Shown here: positions 4,770 through 10,458 of the stretch, piece after piece
How positions within the stretch are numbered: the first letter of the stretch is position 1
Layout of the letters: every line of letters starts with the position of its first letter
Origin: an uncultured Selenomonas sp.
GTDB lineage: Bacteria; Bacillota; Negativicutes; Selenomonadales; Selenomonadaceae
Direction: 5' to 3'
Assembly: GCA_905372355.1 (NCBI GenBank)
Contig: CAJPOT010000028.1
Coordinates: forward strand, 1 to 10,458
DNA: 10,458 nucleotides
Translations under genes and position numbers: made by a program
Notes under the pieces: model-generated
The model's database searches: none
What the model was told of the DNA's origin: nothing
Seen by the model: only the letters and a program-made list of their open reading frames with translations

Positions 4770-6964
4770 AAGGTTCCTCCATCTTCTTTCGCGTCATAAA
4801 TCTTCCAGCCGTTGCGTCCCGCACGCTTCACATCGTAGAGCGCCGCGTCCGCCGCCATGAAGAGATCGTCGTAGTTCGTGCCGTGCAGGGGCGCGAGCGC
4901 TATGCCAATGCTCACGGAGAGCAGCGAGCGGTCGTCGCGCACCTCAAGCTCCTGCGCCGCCGTCATGAGCTGACGCGCGTGGCGCTCGACGGCGACGAGG
5001 GTCGTCACGTTCGGCATGAGCACGGTGAATTCGTCGCCGCCGAAGCGCCCGATGTGATCCGACTGACGGAAGATCGAGCGCACCTCCTGTGCAAAGCGGC
5101 GCAAGACGTCGTCGCCCGCCTGATGGCCGTAGGTGTCGTTCATCTCCTTGAAGTGGTCGAGATCCATGATAAAAAATGCGTGGAACGCCCCTTCTTTCAA
5201 GGTTCCTGCCAGCATCTCCTCGCAGGCGGACTGGATCGCCTTCTTGTTCAAAAGCCCCGTCAAGGGGTCGATTTCCGCCTCCTGCTTGTAGATGTCGCGC
5301 GCACGCATCAGCTTCTTCTGCTCCTCGACCGCCTTTTCCAGCTCCTCGTTCTTCGCGAGCAGCACCTCCGACTGGCGTCTCTGCACACGCGAGCGTTCGA
5401 TGAGGAACACGGCGATGAACACGGAGAGCAGGAAGACGACAGCGAGCGCCACCGTCTGTATCGGATAGCGTGCGACGACGGCGGTCAGCGTCAGACGCCC
5501 CGTCATGTGCTCGTTGACGATCTCCTGCACACGGCGCGGGTCCATCTTCAAGATGCCCTTCGTCAGGACGGACTGCAGGACACGCGGCTGCTCGCCCGAG
5601 ATCGCGAGGCTCACGGGGATCTCCGCCGAATGACTCGCGAGCACGACGAGATCCGGGTGCATCGACAGGAGGCTGCTCTGCTGCAGGAAGAGCGAGGGCA
5701 GAAGCGCGAAATCACAGCCGCCCTCCTCAATCATGCGCAGGCAGTCGACAGGCTCATCAACCGGCACGATCTGCCAGTTCGGATGCTGCATGTTCAAATA
5801 GGTGCGCATGCCATGAAACCAGCGCGGCAGCGCGACCCGCGCCGTCCCCGTCGGCACGTCGCCCGCGCCGCGCCGCACGACGTAGGAAAAATCTTCCGTC
5901 GCAAAGGTCGCCGTGAAGAAGAGATCCCGCATCGACGGCAGGTTGTTGTAGACGCAGAAGAAGATGTCCGCCTCGCCCTCGCGCAGCATTTTCAGCGCAT
6001 GTTCGTTGTCCTCGGCGCGCACGAAGCGAAAGCGCAGGCCAAGCGTCTCGCCGAGCGCCTTCAAAAGGCTCGGATAAATGCCCTCGGGCACGCCCTTTTC
6101 CAAACGGTCACCGAAGAACGGCTCATGTCCGCCGACGTAGACGACGCGCAGGTCGGGCGCGGACGCCAGGTAGGCATTTTCCGACGCATTGAAGCGCACG
6201 AGCTGGTTCTGCGCCCGATCGAGAAAGGCCTTGCCCAGATACGTCTCGAAGCTCGGATTGACCCTTTCCGTGTAAAGGATCGTGTCGCTGAGGTTCTTCA
6301 GCAGACCTTCCCGCTTCTTCGCCGCGATGAACTTCGCGGGCATGAGCGCCACGCGCAGGAGCAGCTTCTCCCCGTCCTTCTTGCGGCTCGCGCTGTCCAA
6401 GATGGCGTCGACTTCGCCACGCGCAAGCGCCTCGTGCAGCGCCTCGGCGGTCTGATGCTCGACGACGTCGACGCGCACGCCCTGCTCGCGCACGAGCGGC
6501 GTCAGCGCATAGGAATACAGGCCGTCTTGGAGCACGCCGATCCGCATGTTGGCGAGCACGGCGGGATTGTTCGTCTCAAGGGAGGAATCCTCGCGCACAT
6601 AGAGGGAGAGGATCGAATACGCCGCGCTGTCCACGCTGAAGGAGAACGCTCCTTCGTCACCGGGCATCTCGCGCGCAGGGAAGTACAAGTCGATGCGCCC
6701 CTCTCGCAGCATCTCGCGCGCCGTCCACTCATCCATCTCCACATATTCGTACTGCCAGCCTGTGCTGCGCGCCACCTCATTGAGGTAGCGCTTCGCGTAG
6801 TTGAACAGCAGCCGCTCGGGCGATCCGTCGGGAAAGGACGAGACATCGAGGCAGCCGACGCGCAGCACGGGCGCAGAATCCATCGCATGGAGCAGACGCT
6901 GCGGCGCAAGCAGCATGAGCAGGACGAAAAAAAAGATGATGCCGCAGCGCATGACGGGATTCAT
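4751..6964 (-). CDS. Membrane diguanylate cyclase with tandem periplasmic solute-binding-like sensor domains
   Basis: Sensor enzyme predicted to make c-di-GMP from two GTP. Numbered from the ATG at 6962-6964 (737 aa): a signal/membrane helix at about 7-24 (RCGIIFFFVLLMLLAPQRLL); a first SBP-like (family 3) domain at about 33-225 (LRVGCLDV, LREGRIDLYF, MRIGVLQDG, LARGEVDAILD); a second at about 270-485 (LRVVYVGGHEPFF, GIYPSLLKALGE, LREGEADIFF); a transmembrane helix at about 503-522; a coiled coil to about 560; and a GGDEF domain at about 565-725. The active-site GGDEF is intact (642-646), DPLTGL opens the domain, and RQSD (633-636), five residues before GGDEF, fits the RxxD inhibitory site for product feedback. 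An in-frame GTG at 6971-6973 abuts the Shine-Dalgarno GGAGAGG; the ATG has proper spacing and is preferred. It is the first gene of an operon with the overlapping glucosaminidase. The ligand is unknown. Confidence 0.93.
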   Translation of the reverse strand: MNPVMRCGIIFFFVLLMLLAPQRLLHAMDSAPVLRVGCLDVSSFPDGSPERLLFNYAKRYLNEVARSTGWQYEYVEMDEWTAREMLREGRIDLYFPAREMPGDEGAFSFSVDSAAYSILSLYVREDSSLETNNPAVLANMRIGVLQDGLYSYALTPLVREQGVRVDVVEHQTAEALHEALARGEVDAILDSASRKKDGEKLLLRVALMPAKFIAAKKREGLLKNLSDTILYTERVNPSFETYLGKAFLDRAQNQLVRFNASENAYLASAPDLRVVYVGGHEPFFGDRLEKGVPEGIYPSLLKALGETLGLRFRFVRAEDNEHALKMLREGEADIFFCVYNNLPSMRDLFFTATFATEDFSYVVRRGAGDVPTGTARVALPRWFHGMRTYLNMQHPNWQIVPVDEPVDCLRMIEEGGCDFALLPSLFLQQSSLLSMHPDLVVLASHSAEIPVSLAISGEQPRVLQSVLTKGILKMDPRRVQEIVNEHMTGRLTLTAVVARYPIQTVALAVVFLLSVFIAVFLIERSRVQRRQSEVLLAKNEELEKAVEEQKKLMRARDIYKQEAEIDPLTGLLNKKAIQSACEEMLAGTLKEGAFHAFFIMDLDHFKEMNDTYGHQAGDDVLRRFAQEVRSIFRQSDHIGRFGGDEFTVLMPNVTTLVAVERHARQLMTAAQELEVRDDRSLLSVSIGIALAPLHGTNYDDLFMAADAALYDVKRAGRNGWKIYDAKEDGGTLCPKEE

Positions 6965-7026
6965 TTCCAACACCTCTCCTGCAGTTCTCGGACGAACCGC
7001 CCAATGTACAGTTTGACACTGACTAT

Positions 7027-7055
7027 AGTATAGCAGATTTTTCCTGAATTTTCAC
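7027..7055 (-). promoter_or_regulatory. Putative promoter of the cyclase-glucosaminidase operon
   Basis: On the minus strand, TATACT (7032-7027) is preceded by TGC, an extended -10. GTGAAA (7055-7050), 17 nt upstream, matches the -35 consensus at four of six positions. The expected start near 7020 gives a leader of about 56 nt. It is back to back with the ung promoter in a 154-bp divergent intergenic region. Confidence 0.55.
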
Positions 7056-7074
7056 TACATAAAATTCCAGACTT

Positions 7075-7083
7075 TGCTATAAT
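7075..7083 (+). promoter_or_regulatory. Putative ung promoter (extended -10)
   Basis: TGC followed by a perfect TATAAT (7078-7083) makes a strong extended -10. No clear -35 is seen. A start near 7090 would give a leader of about 30 nt before the ung ATG. Confidence 0.6.
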
Positions 7084-7118
7084 GATGGAAAAGAAGTATG
7101 GACGAAGGAGAGACTGCC

Positions 7119-7793
7119 ATGAAGATTTTTCAAAACGATTGGGGCGGCTTGCTCGCCGACGAGATGAAAAAGCCCTACTATCAGGAACTGCGCCGCTTCC
7201 TCATCGAAGAGTACCGCACGCGCCGCATCTTTCCCGACATGTATGCGATCTTCAATGCGCTCCACTACACATCCTACGCCGAAACGAAGGTCGTGATCCT
7301 CGGCCAGGATCCCTATCACGGCGAGGGGCAGGCGCATGGACTTTCCTTCTCCGTGCAGGCGGGCGTCGAGCCGCCGCCGTCGCTCAAGAACATCTTCGAG
7401 GAGCTTTCCAGCGATCTCGGCTGCAGGACACCGAACAACGGCTGTCTCGCGCCGTGGGCGAAGCAGGGCGTGCTGCTTTTGAACACCGTGCTGACCGTAC
7501 GCGCCCACGCCGCCGCCTCGCACCACGGGCACGGCTGGGAGCAGTTCACCGACCGCATCATAGAGCTGCTCTCGGCACGCGAAAAGCCCCTCGTCTTCAT
7601 CCTCTGGGGTGCGCCCGCACGCCGCAAGAAGGCGATGATCGCCGCCCCGCCGCACGCCGTCATCGAGTCGGCGCACCCGAGTCCCCTGTCCGCCTTCCGC
7701 GGCTTCTTCGGCAGCCGCCCTTTCTCCCGCGCCAACGCGTTCCTCGAAAGCACGGGGCAGACGCCGATCGACTGGCAGCTGCCCGATGTTTGA
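7119..7793 (+). CDS. ung: Uracil-DNA glycosylase (family 1)
   Basis: Cytoplasmic base-excision-repair enzyme that removes uracil from DNA. The 224-residue length is normal for bacterial family 1 UNG. The water-activating motif GQDPYHG is at about 62-68, with catalytic Asp64. The Phe-stacking/uracil-recognition region ([20 protein letters not shown]) follows, then [10 protein letters not shown] (about 120-128) and the DNA-intercalation motif [13 protein letters not shown] (starting at His186). The first ATG in frame is at 7098, but AAGGAG at 7105-7110 lies eight bases before the ATG at 7119, and the protein from there begins MKIFQNDWG as family members do. The gene is divergent from the cyclase operon and probably monocistronic. 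Its last codons and TGA lie inside a 19-bp inverted repeat. Confidence 0.98.
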   Translation: MKIFQNDWGGLLADEMKKPYYQELRRFLIEEYRTRRIFPDMYAIFNALHYTSYAETKVVILGQDPYHGEGQAHGLSFSVQAGVEPPPSLKNIFEELSSDLGCRTPNNGCLAPWAKQGVLLLNTVLTVRAHAAASHHGHGWEQFTDRIIELLSAREKPLVFILWGAPARRKKAMIAAPPHAVIESAHPSPLSAFRGFFGSRPFSRANAFLESTGQTPIDWQLPDV

Positions 7794-7828
7794 TCTGTAG
7801 AATCTATAGAGATCAAACATCGGGCAGC
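7778..7828. repeat. 19-bp perfect inverted repeat across the ung stop codon
   Basis: The left arm 7778-7796 (GCTGCCCGATGTTTGATCT) and right arm 7810-7828 are exact complements around a 13-nt loop. The left arm includes the last four sense codons and the TGA of ung. No T-run follows the right arm, so it is not a textbook intrinsic terminator. It could still protect the 3' end of the mRNA, cause pausing, or result from an inverted duplication of the gene's end. Confidence 0.75.
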
Positions 7829-8028
7829 GCAAGCGATACATATCGTTAATTCACGCTGCGATTCGGCGCATTTGCAAAACTTTATTGCACATAAAGCGAC
7901 ATTTTGTTACACTTGGTAATAGGCATCAAAATAGTATCGTACTTATCAACTAGGGAGTGCCTGCGTGTCGGACATTCTCACAGAGCGGGTTCACCTGTCC
8001 CGTTTATTTCGTTTTGGAGGGCATTTCG
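7829..8028. other. AT-rich intergenic region upstream of the coiled-coil gene
   Basis: No ORF with a credible start is seen here. One promoter candidate is TTGCAC (7885-7890), a 17-nt spacer and TACACT (7908-7913), with TG one base before the -10. It would give a leader of about 110 nt. A small hairpin CGGG...CCCG lies at about 7986-8002, shortly before the ribosome binding site. The evidence for any of these being active is weak. Confidence 0.35.
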
Positions 8029-8886
8029 ATGGGCAAGAGCATATTTTCGCGGGCAGGGCTGATCACCGCGGAGGACAAGAAGGACTTGGAAAAGCGGCTC
8101 GAAGAGCTTGAGCAGGCGATCGACGACATGCACGACGTGCGCCGCCAGCAGGATCGTGACTCGATCCGGCGCGAGCGCTCCATCCTCAGCCGCATCGACG
8201 AGGTGGAGCGCACGGTCGCCGAACGCCTCGACGCGATGCAGGCGGGACTCGTGCGCGAGATCAACGCTCTCGCCCGCAGCCTGCCGCGCGACCTATCCGC
8301 CTTCCGCAGCGGTCCCGGCATCGACACGAGCGCGCTCGGCACGATGATGCAGAAGGAGATCGCACGTCAGATGGCCGCGCTGCACACGGCGCAGGAAAAG
8401 GGCGCGCAGGATCTCAAGGACTCCCTCGCGCTCACCCTGCAGTATGTGGCGAGCACGCAGGAACAGGGATTCGCCGACCTTTTGAAGCGTCACTCCGCCA
8501 TCGAGATCGGCCTCGTGGAGACGGCCGGACAGATCGCCGAGGACATCGAGCGCGAGCACGAGTCGCTTTCGGGACGCATCGCTTCCTTGGATACGGCACA
8601 GCGTGACAACGGCGAGGCGGCGAAGGAGCGCGAGCGCAAGCAGGACGAGCAGACGCACCAGCTGCAAAAGTTCCTGCAGCACGCGGCGACCGCCTTGGAA
8701 ACACTCGCAAAGAAGCAGGACATCGGCCTCATGGAAGGTCTGCTGCGCCTGCAGGAAGCAAGCCAGCGGACGCAGGGCATGATCGAGGACGCCGAGGAAG
8801 ATGCGCAAAAGGAGCCGCCCTCGCTCCTCGCTGAAAAGAAAAGCGCCTCCTTCCTCATCCTGCCGAACGGGGTCAAGCGCCCTTGA
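8029..8886 (+). CDS. Uncharacterised long coiled-coil protein (285 aa)
   Basis: I do not recognise a named family. It begins MGKSIFSRAGLITAEDKKD. No signal peptide or membrane segment is visible, so it is probably cytoplasmic. Nearly the whole length is charged, heptad-like helix: about 14-90 (KDLEKRLEELEQAIDDMHD, RIDEVERTVAERLDAMQ), a Pro/Gly break near 90-105 (SLPRDLSAFRSGPGIDTS), then more helix to about 255. A short non-helical tail ends FLILPNGVKRP. It resembles scaffold or filament-forming proteins in general character only. The start is the ATG at 8029, with GGAGGG (8016-8021) seven bases upstream; an earlier in-frame GTG at 7957 has no such site. Its TGA (8884-8886) overlaps or abuts the start of the hydrolase gene, so the two are very likely co-expressed and may cooperate. 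Confidence 0.85.
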   Translation: MGKSIFSRAGLITAEDKKDLEKRLEELEQAIDDMHDVRRQQDRDSIRRERSILSRIDEVERTVAERLDAMQAGLVREINALARSLPRDLSAFRSGPGIDTSALGTMMQKEIARQMAALHTAQEKGAQDLKDSLALTLQYVASTQEQGFADLLKRHSAIEIGLVETAGQIAEDIEREHESLSGRIASLDTAQRDNGEAAKERERKQDEQTHQLQKFLQHAATALETLAKKQDIGLMEGLLRLQEASQRTQGMIEDAEEDAQKEPPSLLAEKKSASFLILPNGVKRP

Positions 8887-8894
8887 GCGGCGCC

Positions 8895-9809
8895 ATGACG
8901 AGCGGCGGCTTCCTGCGTGCCGCCGAGTCTCTCGCGGCGCGCGCCTGTGCGATGGCAGCGCAGCCTGTGCAGCAGCAGGCGACTGTGCCGAAGAGCGCCG
9001 AGCGCGGCCTGCGCGTCGCCATGCTCGCGAGCGGCAGCAAGGGAAACGCCGCGTACATCGAGCTGGATGGCACACGCCTCCTCATCGACGCTGGCATCAG
9101 CGCACGCCGCATCACGCGCTCGCTCGCCGACCTCGGCGTCGACGCCGCCTCCCTCGACGGCGTCTTCATCACGCACGAGCACAGCGACCACATCAAGGGA
9201 CTGCCGACGCTCTTGAAGCAGTATCACCTGCCGCTCTTCGCGCCGCCCGCGACGCTCCGCGCCATAAGGGAGAGCCTTGCCGTGCCCGAGGACACGTTCA
9301 CGCCGCTCACCGAAAATGTCATGCTCGGTGCGGTCTCGGTCAAGAGCTTTTCCACGCTGCACGACGCCGTCTCGCCCGTCGGCTACGCCGTCTGCGGCAG
9401 CGAGAAGTGTGCGCTCGCGACCGATCTCGGCTTTTTGACAAACGACGTCATGACCGCCATCGAAGGCGCGGACGCACTGATCTTAGAAGCCAACCACGAC
9501 CGCGAACTCCTGCAGCGCGGCTCCTATCCGTGGCACTTGAAGCAGCGCATCCTTTCGAACCGCGGCCACCTGTCGAACAGCGCGGCGGCCTGGGCGCTCG
9601 TGCGCCTCAAGAAGCGTCCGCGCGCCGTTTTCCTCGCGCACATGAGCCAGGAGAACAACCGCCCCGAACTCGTCGAGGAAACCGTGCGCACGATCCTCGC
9701 ACAGCAGAACGTCCGGCAGGAAAACATCGTGCTCGCGGCACAGGATGTGCCGACCTACTGGGGGTTCGACAAGCACCGCCCCACACAAATGGCTCTTCAA
9801 GAATCGTAG
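8895..9809 (+). CDS. Metallo-beta-lactamase-fold hydrolase, YycJ/WalJ family
   Basis: Predicted cytoplasmic metal-dependent hydrolase. YycJ/WalJ proteins are MBL-fold enzymes linked to DNA processing and, in many Firmicutes, encoded with the WalRK cell-wall regulon. From the ATG at 8895 (304 aa), an Ala/Gln-rich N-terminal stretch of about 37 residues precedes the fold. The fold starts at LRVAMLASGSKGNAAYIE and continues with LLIDAGISARRI. The metal motif THEHSDH is intact (His94, His96, Asp98, His99), with further ligand candidates His156 (STLHDA), Asp177 (ATDLGF), His225 (RGHLSN) and His249 (LAHMSQENN). The start is uncertain: a TTG at 8883 overlaps the upstream TGA, and ATG at 8895 or 8952 is also possible; none has a strong Shine-Dalgarno. 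This suggests translation coupled to the coiled-coil gene. No walRK genes are nearby in the window. Confidence 0.92.
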   Translation: MTSGGFLRAAESLAARACAMAAQPVQQQATVPKSAERGLRVAMLASGSKGNAAYIELDGTRLLIDAGISARRITRSLADLGVDAASLDGVFITHEHSDHIKGLPTLLKQYHLPLFAPPATLRAIRESLAVPEDTFTPLTENVMLGAVSVKSFSTLHDAVSPVGYAVCGSEKCALATDLGFLTNDVMTAIEGADALILEANHDRELLQRGSYPWHLKQRILSNRGHLSNSAAAWALVRLKKRPRAVFLAHMSQENNRPELVEETVRTILAQQNVRQENIVLAAQDVPTYWGFDKHRPTQMALQES

Positions 9810-10010
9810 GTAGACAGCCGCCAGCCACACCGCCGCAGGGCGCGGATGCGGCTCTTGACCGTCACGCCTGCGCACTGCGATGCGTCGACTAGCGATTTTC
9901 CTGTATAAGCTACACGCACAAACGTCCACTTCGTGGACATTGTGCGCCGCCCTTACAGAAGCCTAGCCAATCGCTCTACGCCTTCGTCTTGACCTCTTGG
10001 GGCTTCATAG
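9810..10010. other. Noncoding stretch with one hairpin
   Basis: No credible gene is seen. At 9916-9945 an imperfect stem of about 12 bp forms: GTCCAC (9924-9929), TTC loop, GTGGAC (9933-9938), extended by AA/TT and GCAC/GTGC. No T-run follows. TATAAG at 9904-9909 could be a -10 but has no good -35. A small RNA or processing site is possible but unsupported. Confidence 0.35.
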
Positions 10011-10011
10011 T

Positions 10012-10062
10012 AAAAACAGCCTCTCGCGACATGGATTCTCCCAGTCGCAAGAGGCTGTTTTT
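10012..10062. terminator. Bidirectional terminator between convergent genes
   Basis: Arms 10012-10030 (AAAAACAGCCTCTCGCGAC) and 10044-10062 pair over 19 positions with one mismatch around a 13-nt loop. The right side ends in TTTTTATTTTT on the plus strand. The left side gives TTTTT on the minus strand. It lies between the plus-strand hydrolase gene and the minus-strand autotransporter gene and should serve both. Confidence 0.85.
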
Positions 10063-10086
10063 ATTTTTCAGAGCGTCAGACCTGCT

Positions 10087-10458
10087 CTAGAATGTCCATT
10101 GAATAGCAGCGCCGCCGCTGAGTCCTTTGCGCTTTCCCTGCCAGCCATTGATGTGGAAATCATAGCTAATGCGGCTATTTTGCGGCAGGAAGCGATAGCC
10201 AAGTTCGAGCATATAGCTCGATCCCTTGAGGCTCGGACTGGGCGCTGCGTCACCGCCGACGCTCGCGCTCGCCTCTCCGCCCAATTCATGCTCCCAGGCC
10301 AGCCCGGCATAGCACTCACCCGCGCTCCTGTCCTTCCTGCTGTAGCGGAGGCCGAGGCGCAGGCGATGTGAGTCGACGTCGGCGAAGTCGTAGGCATCGC
10401 CCGAGCCGCGCAGTTTCACCGACATACCGTCCTGGTGCGACCAGAAATAGCGCACATA
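10087..10458 (-). CDS. Autotransporter beta-barrel domain protein, C-terminal end (partial)
   Basis: C-terminal part of an outer-membrane autotransporter (type V secretion) barrel. The frame enters from the right edge, so about 123 residues are visible and the passenger lies outside. Visible features are alternating amphipathic strands (HRLRLGLRYSR, CYAGLAWEHEL, SYMLELGYRFL), the SHQDGMSV and DVDSHRLRLG segments typical of the last third of such barrels, and the ending LSGGAAIQWTF with terminal Phe before TAG, the usual BamA recognition end. GTG at 10453-10455 and internal Met codons are in frame but are not real starts, because the residues before them continue the barrel. The 40-odd bases downstream lead to the bidirectional terminator. 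Family assignment is good; substrate and passenger are unknown. Confidence 0.88.
   Translation of the reverse strand, partial: YVRYFWSHQDGMSVKLRGSGDAYDFADVDSHRLRLGLRYSRKDRSAGECYAGLAWEHELGGEASASVGGDAAPSPSLKGSSYMLELGYRFLPQNSRISYDFHINGWQGKRKGLSGGAAIQWTF

Noticed and set aside
6971..6973. GTG as start of the cyclase gene
   Set aside because: It directly abuts the Shine-Dalgarno sequence, leaving no spacing; the ATG at 6962-6964 is well placed.
4883..7033. A 716-codon open frame on the plus strand opposite the cyclase gene
   Set aside because: It is rich in Arg, His and Leu, matches no family, and lies exactly against a gene with clear domains. It is a GC-bias shadow.
8490..9362. A 290-codon minus-strand frame opposite the coiled-coil and hydrolase genes
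   Set aside because: It spans the border of two well-supported genes and has no motif; it is a shadow frame.
9846..9908. A 20-codon ORF after the hydrolase gene
   Set aside because: It has no ribosome binding site, no hydrophobic segment and no neighbouring regulatory signal.

Overview
The window looks like chromosomal DNA of a diderm (outer-membrane-bearing) Firmicute, most likely a Negativicute such as Selenomonas or a close relative. Three genes encode outer-membrane or surface proteins: a TpsB pore, a TpsA haemagglutinin and an autotransporter barrel. They sit beside genes with strong purine-rich (AAGGAG/GGAGG) ribosome binding sites and a YycJ/WalJ-type hydrolase, which is usual in Firmicutes. 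Coding DNA is GC-rich and gene borders are AT-rich. The taxonomic call is inference, because no rRNA or marker gene is present.

Layout, left to right. (1) Positions 1-2835, minus strand: a two-partner secretion operon, tpsB then tpsA. The TpsA gene runs off the left edge. An AT-rich promoter with a perfect palindrome lies upstream of tpsB. (2) Positions 2999-3413: a gene-poor interval that most annotation would leave blank. It holds what looks like a type I toxin-antitoxin locus: a plus-strand promoter, a structured leader, a 23-residue membrane peptide ORF, a perfect bidirectional terminator, and a convergent consensus sigma-70-type promoter for a short antisense RNA. (3) Positions 3423-6964, minus strand: a two-gene operon with a 19-nt overlap. 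It encodes a membrane diguanylate cyclase with tandem solute-binding-like sensor domains, then a lipoprotein with a GH73-type glucosaminidase domain and TPR repeats. (4) Positions 7119-7793, plus strand: ung, transcribed divergently and ending inside a 19-bp perfect inverted repeat. (5) Positions 8029-9809, plus strand: an unrecognised coiled-coil protein whose stop codon abuts or overlaps the start of a YycJ/WalJ-family metallo-beta-lactamase-fold protein. (6) Positions 9810-10086: noncoding, with a hairpin and a bidirectional terminator shared with the next gene. (7) Positions 10087-10458, minus strand: the C-terminal end of an autotransporter beta-barrel.

How the genes work together. TpsB should export TpsA across the outer membrane. 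The cyclase-glucosaminidase operon suggests a link between a periplasmic ligand, c-di-GMP signalling and peptidoglycan turnover. Ung is housekeeping uracil repair. The most interesting part is the compact toxin/antisense-RNA candidate at 2999-3413, which is inferred from promoters, terminators and the peptide only and has no experimental support here.
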